Positions 53,701 through 61,144 are shown, counted from the stretch's first letter. The stretch is DNA of 64,000 bases from VRUE01 sp963824215 (GCA_963824215.1 CAWGOE010000004.1:372001-436000); one strand, 5' to 3'. Numbers and translations: made by a program. The notes: generated by a model from the sequence alone, not told the origin.

Positions 53701-56700
53701 TACCCGGCACCGCGTTCATCGAGTGCGCCCTGCAGGCGGGCAGGCGGCTCGGCTGTGAGCAGATCGCCGAGCTGAGGATCGAGGCCCCATTGGCGATCCC
53801 CGAGGGCGCAGCGGTCGACCTGCGGGCAAGGGCGGGCGAGCCCGATCAGGGCGGCGAGCGCTCAGTGCAGATCTTCTCCCGCCCCGCCGCTTCGGAGAGC
53901 GAGCCAGGCGAAGGGGCCCCCTGGACCCTGCACGCAAGCGGGACGCTGGCGCAAGAGAGCGAAGCGACCCCCGAGCGCCTCGAGCAATGGCCACCACCCG
54001 GGGCAGAGCCGATCCCAGCCGGTGGCCTCTACGGGTCCCTCGCCGAGCTCGGCTTCGAATACGGCCCGGCCTTCCAGGGTCTGACCAACGCCTACAAGCA
54101 AGGCGAGCACCTCTACGCAGAGGTCACCCTCGCCCCAGAGCAGCGCACCGAAGCAGCGCTCTTCGCGATCCACCCGGCCCTCTCAGACGCCGCCCTGCAC
54201 ACCGCGCTCCTCGCCGCCACCCAGGCAGAGGAGGAGGCCGCCCTGCGCCTGCCCTTCAGCTGGCAGGGGGTATCGGTCAGTGCCCCGGGGGCAGAGGCGA
54301 TGCGCGTGCGCCTCACTGCGGGCAGTGAGGGAGGCATCTCCCTGCTCTTCGCCGATGAGGCAGGGACGCCGCTCGCCCAGGTCGCCTCGATGAGCAGCAA
54401 GGAGATCTCCCCCGAGCAGCTGGCGGCAGCTCGCAGGGGCCAATCGGATCTGCTCGGCATCACCTGGCAGAAGGCGACGCTGGCCCCGGCTGAAGACCAG
54501 GGGGAGACCACCATGCACGAGCTGGCTCTGCCCGAGGGCGTCGATCCCGCCACCGCAGCGCTCAAGGCAAGCGAGGAGACCCTCGCCCTGCTCCAGAAGT
54601 GGCTGGCAGAGGAGCACCCGCCAGGCGACCGATTCGCCCTGCTGACCAAGGGAGCGGTGGCGACGACGGACGGCGAGGAGCCAGATCCAGTGGCCGCATC
54701 GACCTGGGGCCTCGTGCGCTCGCTCCAATCCGAGCACCCCGGTCGCTTCGCCCTTCTCGACACAGACGGAAGTGCGGCCTCTAAAGAGGCACTGAGCGAT
54801 GTCCTCTCATCGGCGGGGGAGCCCCAGATCGCAATCAGAGAGGGCAAGGCCCTCGCTCCGCGCTTGACCCGCCTCGAGGCGGGTCAAGGGGAGCGCTTCC
54901 CCATAGACCCCGAGCGCACGGTCCTGATCACCGGCGCCGCCGGGCCCCTGGGCAAGGCCATCGCCACCCACCTTCAAGAGCGCCACGGCGCCCACCACCT
55001 GCTCCTGGCCGACGGGGCCCCCGACCCCGCTGAGCTCAAAGAGCTGCTTGCGGCCGTCCCCAAAGACAAACCCCTGGGCGCGGTGATCGACGCCGCCGGG
55101 GACCCAACCACGGCCTGGGCGCTGCACGAGCTGACCAAAGAGGAGGACCTATCGGCCTTCGTCCTGTGCTCCTCCGCCGCGGGCGCCCTGGGCAGCCCCG
55201 GCCAAACAGACAACGCCACAGCCAGCTGCTTCCTCGATGCCCTCGCCCAAACCAGAGCCGCGCAGGGACTGCCCGCCACCGCTATCGCCTGGGGCCCATG
55301 GGAGCAGGAGGCCGAGGAGGCCACCGAAGCCGAGGAGCCCTCCCGCCACGGCGTCCTCGCCGAGCTCGCCCCCGCCGAGGCGCTCGCCGGCTTCGACCGC
55401 CTGCTCGAAGCCGATCATCCACAAGCCCTCTGCGTGCGCTTGGACCGCCCCGTGCTGCGCACCCTCGCTCAGGTCGGCGCTGTGCCGCCCCTGCTGGGAG
55501 ACCTGATCCGAGTCCCCGCCCGCCGCACCGATCAGGACGGCGCTTCGCTTGCCGCCCGCCTGCAGGGAATCGAGGAGGAGGCCGAGCGCCAGGCCCTGGT
55601 CTTGGAGCTGGTGCGCTCCCACGTCGCCGCCGCCCTCGGGCACGCCTCGGTCGAGAGCATCGCCCCCGGGCAGGCCTTCGCTGAGCTCGGCTTCGACTCC
55701 CTGGCTGCGGTCGAGCTGCGCAATCGGTTGGTGGGGGCGATCGGTGTTCGGCTCGCGCCGACGCTCGTCTACGACCACCCGACCCTCACCGCAACCGCTG
55801 GGCACATCAGGCGGCAGCTCGAACGCCATGGGCCGGATGCACAGGGCGACGGTGAGCTGGCGGCGGGCTCGATCACGATCGGGTCGCTGATGGGCGTCGC
55901 TGAGGACCGCGAGATGCCGGCGGAGCTGATGATGCTCCTGGCCGCCGCGGCGAAGCTCCGCCCGGCGTTCGAGGATTCGCTGGGCGAGCACGACGCGGTC
56001 CCCGCGGTCAAGCTCGCCGCCGGCCCCGCGGCCCCGCGGCTTATCTGCCTGAGCTCGATCGTGCCGATGTCGGGGGCGCACGAGTACGCGGACCTGGCCC
56101 GCGAGCTCGGCGGCGCGCGTGAGGTGCTTGCCCTGCCCCAGAGCGGATTCCTCGAGGGGGAGCCCGTGCCGGCCACGCTCGAGGCAGCCGTGGGGAGCCA
56201 TGTCGCGGCAATCGAGCGGCTGGCCGCCGGCGACCCCTTCGCCCTGCTCGGACACTCCTCCGGAGGAGTCCTCGCTCATGCGGTCGCCGCCGAGATGGAG
56301 GCCAGGGGTATTCCCCCGGCGGCGCTGATCCTGCTCGACACCTATGCAGTGGACGAGGAGAAGCTCCCCGTGATGATCGAGATGATGGCCCAGATCGTCT
56401 TTACGTCGGCCGCCTTCGGCGGCGTCAACGACACCCGCCTGACCGCGATGGGGGCCTATCTGCCTCTGGTCGGAAGCGTCGAGGCGGCGTCGCTGGCGAC
56501 GCCGACGCTGATGGTCAAGGCGTCCGAGCCGTTCCCGGGCACACAGACGGACGGCGAGTGGGGGGCATCGTGGCCCCTATACGACGACTCGGTCTCGGTG
56601 CCGGGGAATCACATGACGATGATGGGCGAGCACGCCGCCACGACCGCCGCGGCGGTGGGCGAGTGGCTGAGGAGTGGGGCGGAGAAGCGGGGACCTGACA

Positions 56701-56750
56701 ACCAAATGGCCGCCACAGCGTCGGCGGAAGGAGAGGCAGATGCGACTTGA
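50751..56750 (+). CDS. Modular type I PKS subunit 4, final module plus thioesterase
   Basis: 1,999 aa. ATG 50751 has GAGAGGA with a 6-nt spacer and lies 15 nt after subunit 3. N-terminal docking helix (QELREYLKRVTIELADSRER) at residues 1-33; KS 34-460 (Cys 206); AT about 574-930 (GHSQGE Ser 666); DH about 943-1225; KR-like about 1227-1577, inactive (Asn at 1488 in place of Tyr); ACP about 1620-1690 (Ser 1650); type I thioesterase about 1757-1980 with GHSSGG (Ser 1836), Asp 1863 (LLDTY) and His 1954 (GNHMTMM). It ends the assembly line: one extension without reduction, then release. Residues from the AT tail to the ACP are identical to module 10. It overlaps the next gene by 11 nt. Release could be hydrolysis, macrolactonisation or pyrone formation; the sequence cannot decide. 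Confidence 0.96.
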   Translation: MATEQELREYLKRVTIELADSRERLKSADERIHEPIAIVGMACRYAGGVDSPEALWKLVAEGGDGIAEFPADRGWDLDRIHDPDPDSPGTSYTRQGGFVANATDFDAEFFGISPREALAMDPQQRLLLESSWEALEDAGIDPTSLAGSTTGVFAGVSSHDYGPALDAVPNEIEGYVGTGLAASVLSGRASYALGLEGPAMTVDTACSSSLVALHLAAASLRAGECDLALAGGVTVFASPMIFTEFSRQRAISVDGRCKPFADAADGTGFAEGVGMLAVARLSDAERDGRRILGLLRGSAVNQDGASNGLTAPNGPSQQRVIRQALANARLEPKDIDAVEAHGTGTALGDPIEAGALLATYGSDRPEGVPLRLGSVKSNIGHPQAAAGVAGVIKTVLAMRSGLLPKSLHLDRPSRKVDWSVGGIELLAEAEPWPKQEGRPRRAAVSGFGMSGTNAHVILEEPPMRPAGDAPEDESEPKQERGQSRLPAIPLALSAKTPEALRASAGRLAAHIEEHPDTDPTDLAYSLVTTRTPFQERAAAIGADSAELREALTSVARGEPNPFALTGVARPDHDPVFLFPGQGSQWQGMALELAAEMPAFEGALRACEEALAPHVDFELRDVLAGTKGAPSLDRIEVVQPALFAVLVSLAELWRASGIDPAAVAGHSQGEIAAAHIAGGLSLEDAARLAVVRSQIISSLVGEGGMVSVGLAPEPLAAYLEQYEGRIEVAAENGPSSAVVSGDREALDDLLERCEAVDVRAREVPAAIPSHSAYVEVLRERMLEAFSTLEPRSGEVPFYSTVTGDLVDTAELGAEYWYRNLRETVRFEGVTRKLLVAGQRTLIEISPHPVFAFAVQETIEDVFESPGEAVFLSTLRREEGGAKRFVASLANAHAAGAKLNWAAFFKDTGAKCVPLPTYPFQRKRYWLEGAPSKGDASAIGQEATEHPLLGAAIELPGGEGLLLTGRISLATQPWLADHAIAGTVLLPGTAFIECALQAGRRLGCEQIAELRIEAPLAIPEGAAVDLRARAGEPDQGGERSVQIFSRPAASESEPGEGAPWTLHASGTLAQESEATPERLEQWPPPGAEPIPAGGLYGSLAELGFEYGPAFQGLTNAYKQGEHLYAEVTLAPEQRTEAALFAIHPALSDAALHTALLAATQAEEEAALRLPFSWQGVSVSAPGAEAMRVRLTAGSEGGISLLFADEAGTPLAQVASMSSKEISPEQLAAARRGQSDLLGITWQKATLAPAEDQGETTMHELALPEGVDPATAALKASEETLALLQKWLAEEHPPGDRFALLTKGAVATTDGEEPDPVAASTWGLVRSLQSEHPGRFALLDTDGSAASKEALSDVLSSAGEPQIAIREGKALAPRLTRLEAGQGERFPIDPERTVLITGAAGPLGKAIATHLQERHGAHHLLLADGAPDPAELKELLAAVPKDKPLGAVIDAAGDPTTAWALHELTKEEDLSAFVLCSSAAGALGSPGQTDNATASCFLDALAQTRAAQGLPATAIAWGPWEQEAEEATEAEEPSRHGVLAELAPAEALAGFDRLLEADHPQALCVRLDRPVLRTLAQVGAVPPLLGDLIRVPARRTDQDGASLAARLQGIEEEAERQALVLELVRSHVAAALGHASVESIAPGQAFAELGFDSLAAVELRNRLVGAIGVRLAPTLVYDHPTLTATAGHIRRQLERHGPDAQGDGELAAGSITIGSLMGVAEDREMPAELMMLLAAAAKLRPAFEDSLGEHDAVPAVKLAAGPAAPRLICLSSIVPMSGAHEYADLARELGGAREVLALPQSGFLEGEPVPATLEAAVGSHVAAIERLAAGDPFALLGHSSGGVLAHAVAAEMEARGIPPAALILLDTYAVDEEKLPVMIEMMAQIVFTSAAFGGVNDTRLTAMGAYLPLVGSVEAASLATPTLMVKASEPFPGTQTDGEWGASWPLYDDSVSVPGNHMTMMGEHAATTAAAVGEWLRSGAEKRGPDNQMAATASAEGEADAT
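53406..55740 (+). repeat. Repeat R4, copy b (module 11 AT end-DH-KR-ACP)
   Basis: Second copy of R4, joined to a divergent KS-AT upstream and to a different ACP end and thioesterase downstream. Confidence 0.92.
54863..54888. repeat. 26-nt perfect palindrome inside module 11 KR
   Basis: Copy of the module 10 palindrome within repeat R4. Confidence 0.85.
55985..56700 (+). other. Thioesterase domain of PKS subunit 4
   Basis: An alpha/beta-hydrolase-fold release domain follows the last ACP. It opens with LICLSSIVPMSGAHEYADLA and carries the nucleophile motif GHSSGG (Ser 56256-56258), an Asp (56337-56339) and a His (56610-56612), the usual triad of modular PKS thioesterases. It should cleave the ACP-bound chain, predicted to be a 3,5-diketo acyl chain. 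Confidence 0.92.
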
Positions 56751-57513
56751 GACCCATAGTTGGGGGACCGAAGCGGGCGATGCGGTCGTCTGCCTGCATG
56801 GGCTCAACCAGAACGGCCGGGTGTTCGAGCCGCTCGGCAAGCGTTTGTCGGAAGGGGGTCACTCCGTCATCTCGGTTGACCTGCGCGGTCACGGCGGCTC
56901 GGGAATCGACCCGCCATGGAACATCGAGACCCACGTCGCCGATCTGCTCGAGACGCTCGCGGAGCTCGGCGTCCGCAGCGCTGCCCTGGTCGGCCACAGC
57001 TTCGGAGCGAGGGTCGCCGCGACGGCCGCGGCGGACGTTGGTGACCTGGTCACCCGCTTGGCGCTGCTCGACCCCGGGCTGCAGGTTCCCCCCGCCCGGG
57101 CGCTGCGGGCGGCGGAAATCGAACGCCGTGACTGGAGCTTCGCCTCGGTCGAGGCGGGCGTTCGGGCCGTGATGGCGAATGAGCTGACCGTGGCCGCCCC
57201 CGAGGCGACCGTCACCAAATTCGCCGAAGAGGACATGCGCGAGGGGCCCGACGGCCGGCTTCGCTTCGGCTGCTGCCCGAGCACCGTCGTGACGGGATGG
57301 AGCGAGATGACCCTGCCGGCGCCGCCGATCGCCCAGGTCCCCACCCTGATCGTTCGCGCCGCCGTGCCGCTGATCGACGGCGGCGAGCAGCGCCAACGTT
57401 ACGAGGGCGCGTTGGGGGAGCTGCTGAGCATCGTTGACGTCCCCAACGGCCACAACGTGATGTGGGAGTCGCCAGATGAGACGGTTGCCGCGATCGAGCG
57501 GTTCCTCGAGTAG
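56740..57513 (+). CDS. Alpha/beta hydrolase, probable PKS-operon release or editing enzyme
   Basis: 257 aa. ATG 56740 has AGGAG with a 6-nt spacer and overlaps the PKS stop by 11 nt, so it is probably translationally coupled; an earlier in-frame start lies inside the PKS and has no ribosome site. Oxyanion motif HG at 20-21, DLRGHGGSG at 47-55, nucleophile GHSFG (Ser87), and C-terminal His238 (PNGHN). The fold is that of soluble esterases, lactonases and peroxidase-like hydrolases. It is not a typical type II thioesterase (those usually have GHSMG-like motifs and a different cap). It may act on the PKS product or on stalled chains; the substrate is unknown. No signal peptide is visible. Confidence 0.85.
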   Translation: MRLETHSWGTEAGDAVVCLHGLNQNGRVFEPLGKRLSEGGHSVISVDLRGHGGSGIDPPWNIETHVADLLETLAELGVRSAALVGHSFGARVAATAAADVGDLVTRLALLDPGLQVPPARALRAAEIERRDWSFASVEAGVRAVMANELTVAAPEATVTKFAEEDMREGPDGRLRFGCCPSTVVTGWSEMTLPAPPIAQVPTLIVRAAVPLIDGGEQRQRYEGALGELLSIVDVPNGHNVMWESPDETVAAIERFLE

Positions 57514-57525
57514 CCGGGCTCGCCG

Positions 57526-57795
57526 TCAGCCAAGCAACTCATCGAGGCGTAGGGCAGCCCGACTAAGAAGGACGACATCGCCGTTGCGATGAATGAGCCC
57601 TGTCGCGGTGAGCTCGCGGATTGCGCGCTCGACCGCATCCACCAAGGCAAAGTCATCCTTCTCGCCGACGATCTCCCGCTTCAGCTCCTTGCCGGTGAGC
57701 TGGACTGGGTACAAGGCCAGGAGCTGTCGCAGCACGGCCGCCTCGATTGCCTTGTCGTCGGCGGCTGGGTTTTGGATCTCGTTCATGCCGTCCAT
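57526..57795 (-). CDS. Small winged-helix-like protein
   Basis: 89 aa, ATG at 57795 with AGAGG about 7 nt upstream. The sequence (AVLRQLLALYPVQLTGKEL, later AIRELTATGLIHRNGDVV) looks like a small winged helix: helix, turn, recognition helix, then a beta wing. It converges on the hydrolase, with 12 nt between the stops. A role in DNA binding is inferred from predicted fold only; no family name can be given. It lies just downstream of the ArsR-like gene and may be co-expressed with it. Confidence 0.65.
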   Translation of the reverse strand: MDGMNEIQNPAADDKAIEAAVLRQLLALYPVQLTGKELKREIVGEKDDFALVDAVERAIRELTATGLIHRNGDVVLLSRAALRLDELLG

Positions 57796-57832
57796 CGATT
57801 ACCTCTACTAAGGATGTACGTCACCAATCTCT

Positions 57833-57851
57833 CCCCCGATCCCGACGGGGG
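57833..57851 (-). terminator. Candidate hairpin after ArsR-like gene
   Basis: A 6-bp all-GC stem (CCCCCG/CGGGGG) with a 7-nt loop lies 2 nt beyond the stop of the ArsR-like gene. No T-run follows, so it would be a U-less terminator or an attenuating hairpin before the small winged-helix gene. Confidence 0.4.
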
Positions 57852-57853
57852 CC

Positions 57854-58153
57854 TCACTCGTCCTCTCCGACGAGCATCTCTCGCGCCCACCCCGCTTCCT
57901 CAGACCAGCGGTAGAGCGGTGGGGTGGGGCGATGCCGCGGCACCACCTTCAGCACGCGTCGCCTGACCAGGACGCGCAGGTGGTAGCTGATCCTGCCTAG
58001 CGGCTGCCCGAGCTCGAGGGAAAGCTCTGCTGCGCCGACCTCCGCACCGCCCGTGAGCAGGCGTCCGATGCGTTGCCGCAGCGGATGGAACATCGCCGCG
58101 CGGCGATAGTGGTTCTCCACCTCGCGCTCGCTGCCGTCACTGGTCCCTGCCAT
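57854..58153 (-). CDS. ArsR-like winged-helix transcriptional regulator
   Basis: 99 aa, ATG at 58153. The middle (FHPLRQRIGRLLTGG, then AAELSLELGQPLGRISYHLR and VLVRRRVLKVV) matches the helix-turn-helix and wing of ArsR-type regulators: LGRISYHLRVL is the recognition helix. There is no cysteine pair, so metal sensing is unlikely. It probably binds DNA as a dimer, and its own promoter contains possible operator sequence. It sits between the PKS operon and the GH15 gene, so it could control either or itself; nothing in the sequence decides which. Confidence 0.75.
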   Translation of the reverse strand: MAGTSDGSEREVENHYRRAAMFHPLRQRIGRLLTGGAEVGAAELSLELGQPLGRISYHLRVLVRRRVLKVVPRHRPTPPLYRWSEEAGWAREMLVGEDE

Positions 58154-58161
58154 GCAGAAGC

Positions 58162-58190
58162 AATATAGAGAAAACGAAGTGTTCTGTCTG
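58162..58190 (-). promoter_or_regulatory. Promoter of the ArsR-like gene
   Basis: On the - strand CAGACA (-35, 58185-58190) and TATATT (-10, 58162-58167) are separated by 17 bp in a notably A+T-rich gap. Only 8 nt lie between the -10 box and the ATG, so the transcript would be leaderless or nearly so. Confidence 0.55.
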
Positions 58191-58203
58191 AAAGCCCTTC
58201 GTC

Positions 58204-58225
58204 TGAGCGAACGTTCGTCCGCTCA
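58204..58225 (-). terminator. Candidate hairpin terminator of the GH15 gene
   Basis: The inverted repeat TGAGCG...CGCTCA continues inward as a G-T and two more pairs around a GAAC loop, giving a stem of about 9 bp. It overlaps the GH15 stop codon (58223-58225). No T-run follows. The inner 10 bp (cgaacgttcg) are a perfect palindrome and could instead be an operator for the adjacent regulator. Confidence 0.4.
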
Positions 58226-60118
58226 GGCCTCCTCGCGCACGCCGCCCATCTCGCTGAAGACCGCGGTGGGCCCGCCGTCCTCGCGCTGCTCGTCGGCGAT
58301 CACGTGGGAGACGGCGTTGATCAGCGCCAGGTGGGTGAATGCCTGGGGGAAATTGCCGAGATGGCGACCACTCTGCGCCTCGAGCTCCTCGGCGTAGAGG
58401 TCGAGCCAGCCGGCGGCCTCTAGCAGCCGCTCGCAGAGCTTGCGCGCTCGCTCCGGCTCGCCGATCTCCGAGAGCGCCGAGACGAGCCAGAAGGAGCAGA
58501 TCAGGAAAGTGCCCTCCTCGCCCCGCAGGCCGTCGTCGGTCTCTTCGACCTTGTAGCGGAGGACGAGACCGTGCTCGGTCAGCTGCTCGGAGATCGCGTT
58601 GACCGTGGCGCGGACCCGCGGGTCGTCGGCGGGGAGGAAGCGCAGCAGCGGGATCAGCAGGGTCGAGGCGTCGAGCGCGTCGGTGTCGTAGTGCTGACGG
58701 AAGATCCCGTCGCGGACGCCGCGCTCGAGGATCTCGGCACGGATCTCATTGGCGATCGCCTCCCACTCCTCGGCGACCCCGTCGAAGCCGACGCTGCGGG
58801 CGAGGCGCGCCCCGCGGTCGACCGCGACCCAGATCATCAGCTTCGAGGAGACGTAGTGCTGGGGCTCGCCGCGCGCCTCCCAGATCCCCTGGTCGGGGTG
58901 GGGCCAGGCCTCGATCGCCGCTTCGACCTGCTGGCGGATCAGCTCGCGATCGGAAGGGGTTCCGCTCCCGCGCAGCGCCTTTTCGTGCAGGTAGATCGAG
59001 TCGAGCAGCGCCCCCCAGACGTCGTTTTGGCGCTGGTCGAAGGCGCCGTTGCCGATCCGCACGGGCCGGGCGCCGCCGTAGCCGTCGAGGTGGTCGAGCG
59101 TGCTCTCGGTCAGGTCCTTCTCGCCGCCGATCCCGTACATGATTTGCAGGTTGGGGTCCTTGCGGCAGATGCTGACGATGAAGCGCATGAAGTCGCGTGC
59201 CTCCTGGTCGAAGCCGAGCGTGTGCAGCGCCCAGAGGCTGAAGGTCGAGTCGCGGATCCAGCTGAAGCGGTAGTCCCAGTTGCGTTCGCCGCCGGGCGTC
59301 TCGGGGAGCGACGTGGTCGGTGCGGCGAGGATCGCCCCGGTCGGCGCGTAGGTGAGGCCCTTGAGGACGAGCGCCGAGCGCTGCAAGTGGATGCGCCAGG
59401 GGTGGTCGGGGAACTTGCCGTCGCGCAGCCACTTGCGCCAGAAGTCTTCGGTCGAGTCGAGCCGCTCTAACGCCTCCGGGGCGCTGCGCGGCCCGCCCAG
59501 GTCGTTGTCGCCCCAGGTCACGGCGCAGAAGGCGGTCTCGTCCTCGCGTAGCCTGACCGTGCCGCGGGCCGTGCCGCCCTCGAGCGAGAGCTCCATGTCG
59601 CTGGTCAGCTGCAGCTCGATCCCGTCGCTCCCGCGAGCGGTCGCCTCGCCGAGATCGCCGCCGCTCCAGGTCGCGGCCTCGGCGCCATAGGCGAAGCGCG
59701 GCAAGCACTCCATCTCCATCTCGACCTCGCCGTCGATGCAGGTCATCGTCCGCAGCAGCGAGTGGTCGGACTCGTGCTCGGTGCGCGGCCGTGAGCCCGG
59801 CCCGGCTTGCTCGACCCAGTCGCCGATCGTCAGCGCGTCGTGGATCACGACCCAGCCCGTGTCGGTGACCCAGGTCGTCTCGATCACCAGAGTGCCGGGC
59901 TCATAGCGGCGGCTGATCGGCACGATCACGCCGCGTGGACCTAGCCTGAAATGGCCGGCACCACGGTCGAGCAGGGCGCCGAAGGCGCTGGGCGAGTCGA
60001 AGCGGGGCAGGCAGAGCCACTCGATCGATCCGTCATAGGAGACGAGGGCGCTGGTGTGGCAGTCGGAGAGGAAGCCGTAGCTGCCGATCGGGGGGAAGCG
60101 GTGGTCGGCGGCGCTCAA
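58223..60118 (-). CDS. GH15 family glycoside hydrolase, trehalase/glucoamylase-like
   Basis: 631 aa from a TTG at 60118, preceded by GAGG with a 7-nt spacer and directly followed by the family's usual opening (SAADHRFPPIGSYGFLSD). A further upstream TTG at 60196 would add 26 residues with no family likeness. The N-terminal beta-sandwich is followed by an (alpha/alpha)6 barrel with ERNWDYRFSWIRDSTF, the general acid in GIWE (about residue 414) and the base in EEGTF (about residue 535). This layout fits actinobacterial GH15 trehalases, which hydrolyse trehalose in the cytoplasm, and related glucoamylases; the substrate is inferred, not proven. There is no signal peptide. It is divergent from ctaG across about 105 bp. 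Confidence 0.9.
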   Translation of the reverse strand: MSAADHRFPPIGSYGFLSDCHTSALVSYDGSIEWLCLPRFDSPSAFGALLDRGAGHFRLGPRGVIVPISRRYEPGTLVIETTWVTDTGWVVIHDALTIGDWVEQAGPGSRPRTEHESDHSLLRTMTCIDGEVEMEMECLPRFAYGAEAATWSGGDLGEATARGSDGIELQLTSDMELSLEGGTARGTVRLREDETAFCAVTWGDNDLGGPRSAPEALERLDSTEDFWRKWLRDGKFPDHPWRIHLQRSALVLKGLTYAPTGAILAAPTTSLPETPGGERNWDYRFSWIRDSTFSLWALHTLGFDQEARDFMRFIVSICRKDPNLQIMYGIGGEKDLTESTLDHLDGYGGARPVRIGNGAFDQRQNDVWGALLDSIYLHEKALRGSGTPSDRELIRQQVEAAIEAWPHPDQGIWEARGEPQHYVSSKLMIWVAVDRGARLARSVGFDGVAEEWEAIANEIRAEILERGVRDGIFRQHYDTDALDASTLLIPLLRFLPADDPRVRATVNAISEQLTEHGLVLRYKVEETDDGLRGEEGTFLICSFWLVSALSEIGEPERARKLCERLLEAAGWLDLYAEELEAQSGRHLGNFPQAFTHLALINAVSHVIADEQREDGGPTAVFSEMGGVREEA

Positions 60119-60223
60119 AACATGACCTCGCGCTTCGCTCCCGGCGCGAAGAACCAGAGATGCACGCTTGGTCGCTCCGCACTCAAGATCGCTCAAGCTA
60201 CCACCGGGCTACGCTGGCTCTTA

Positions 60224-61144
60224 GTGACCATTCCGATCGCCCATGTGGCCGGCACCTTCGTGCCACTCGAGGTCTTCCCGATCACGATCGCGGGCATCCT
60301 CTACTGGCACCGGGCGATGGTGCTCTCCTGGGACGGCCGCCCGGTGCCGCTCTGGCGCCAGCTCTGCTTCGGCGGCGGCCTGCTGCTGATCGCGGTCGCT
60401 CTCTTCAGCCCGATCGGCCACATCTCCGAGGAGCTCGTGCTCGCGCACATGGGCGAGCACCTCTTGATCGGCGATCTGGCCTCGCTGCTGCTGGTCCTCG
60501 GCCTGACCAAATCGCTGCTGCAGCCGATCCTGGCGATCCGCTTTTTCAACCGCCTGCAGATCCTCGCCCACCCGCTCGTCGCCTTCCCGCTCTGGGCGGT
60601 CAACCTCTTCTTCTGGCACATCCCGGCGCTCTACCAGGACGCCTACGGGGCGGCGCCGGTGCACGCGCTCGAGCACGCGACCTTCCTCTTCTTTGGCTGC
60701 ACGATGTGGATGGCGGTCTTCGGGCCGCTGCCGAAGCCACAGTGGTTCAACGCCGGCTGGAAGGTCGGCTACGTGATCGCCGTGCGTTTCACCGGGGCGA
60801 TCCTCGGCAACGTATTGATGTGGTCGGGGACGGTGCTCTACCCGATCTACGCTCCCGGCGAGCGCTACTGGGGGATCTCGGCGCTGGCCGACCAGAGCAC
60901 GGCGGGCGTGCTGATGATGATCGAGGGAACCTTCCTCGCCCTCGGCGTGCTCGCCTGGGTCTTCTTCGAAGTCGCCCGCGAAGGGACGGAAAAGCAGAAC
61001 CTGCTTGACCTGGCCCGCGAGCGCGGGGTGGAGCTCGACGAGCAGCGCGCCCAGCGCGCCGTAGCCGCCGGCCACGGGCCCCTGCTCGAGGAACGCCTCA
61101 ACGCCACCGACGACGACGAGCGCGAACCACGTGCCGTCACTTAA
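60224..61144 (+). CDS. ctaG: Cytochrome c oxidase assembly factor CtaG (caa3 type)
   Basis: 306 aa from GTG 60224 (VTIPIAHVAGTF). The open frame extends back to an ATG at 60122 and beyond, but that part lies in or beside the GH15 start and lacks membrane character. About seven hydrophobic segments carry the family's histidines: HMGEHLLIGD, FFWHIPALYQDA and HALEHATFLFFGCTMW. CtaG proteins of this type help assemble the copper centre of caa3-type cytochrome c oxidase in the membrane. A TACGCT box ends 8 nt before the GTG, so a leaderless transcript is possible, but no clear -35 is seen. The C-terminus is a charged cytoplasmic tail. It overlaps the next gene by 14 nt. Confidence 0.85.
   Translation: MTIPIAHVAGTFVPLEVFPITIAGILYWHRAMVLSWDGRPVPLWRQLCFGGGLLLIAVALFSPIGHISEELVLAHMGEHLLIGDLASLLLVLGLTKSLLQPILAIRFFNRLQILAHPLVAFPLWAVNLFFWHIPALYQDAYGAAPVHALEHATFLFFGCTMWMAVFGPLPKPQWFNAGWKVGYVIAVRFTGAILGNVLMWSGTVLYPIYAPGERYWGISALADQSTAGVLMMIEGTFLALGVLAWVFFEVAREGTEKQNLLDLARERGVELDEQRAQRAVAAGHGPLLEERLNATDDDEREPRAVT

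Larger units (their letters stand above)
50850..55830 (+). other. PKS module 11: KS-AT(IPSH)-DH-KR(inactive)-ACP, ketone retained
   Basis: KS 50850-52130 (Cys 51366-51368) and AT 52470-53400 are divergent from all other modules. The AT has FPGQGSQWQGM and GHSQGE (Ser 52746-52748) like methylmalonyl ATs, but the YASH position reads IPSH (53046-53057), so the extender unit is uncertain. DH: His 53676-53678, Asp 54186-54188. KR dead: Asn 55212-55214 in place of Tyr. ACP Ser 55698-55700. Confidence 0.88.

Noticed and set aside
1..55740. Repeats as mobile elements or CRISPR
   Set aside because: They are in-frame PKS domains without terminal inverted repeats, transposase genes or spacer structure.
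57514..57525. Bidirectional terminator between the hydrolase and the small winged-helix gene
   Set aside because: The gap is only 12 nt and no stable stem was found there.
60119..60196. Longer GH15 N-terminus from TTG 60196
   Set aside because: The added 26 residues lack family similarity, and a GAGG ribosome site precedes TTG 60118.
59951..60223. Longer N-terminus for CtaG
   Set aside because: Most of it lies antisense to the GH15 start region and has no membrane or family character.
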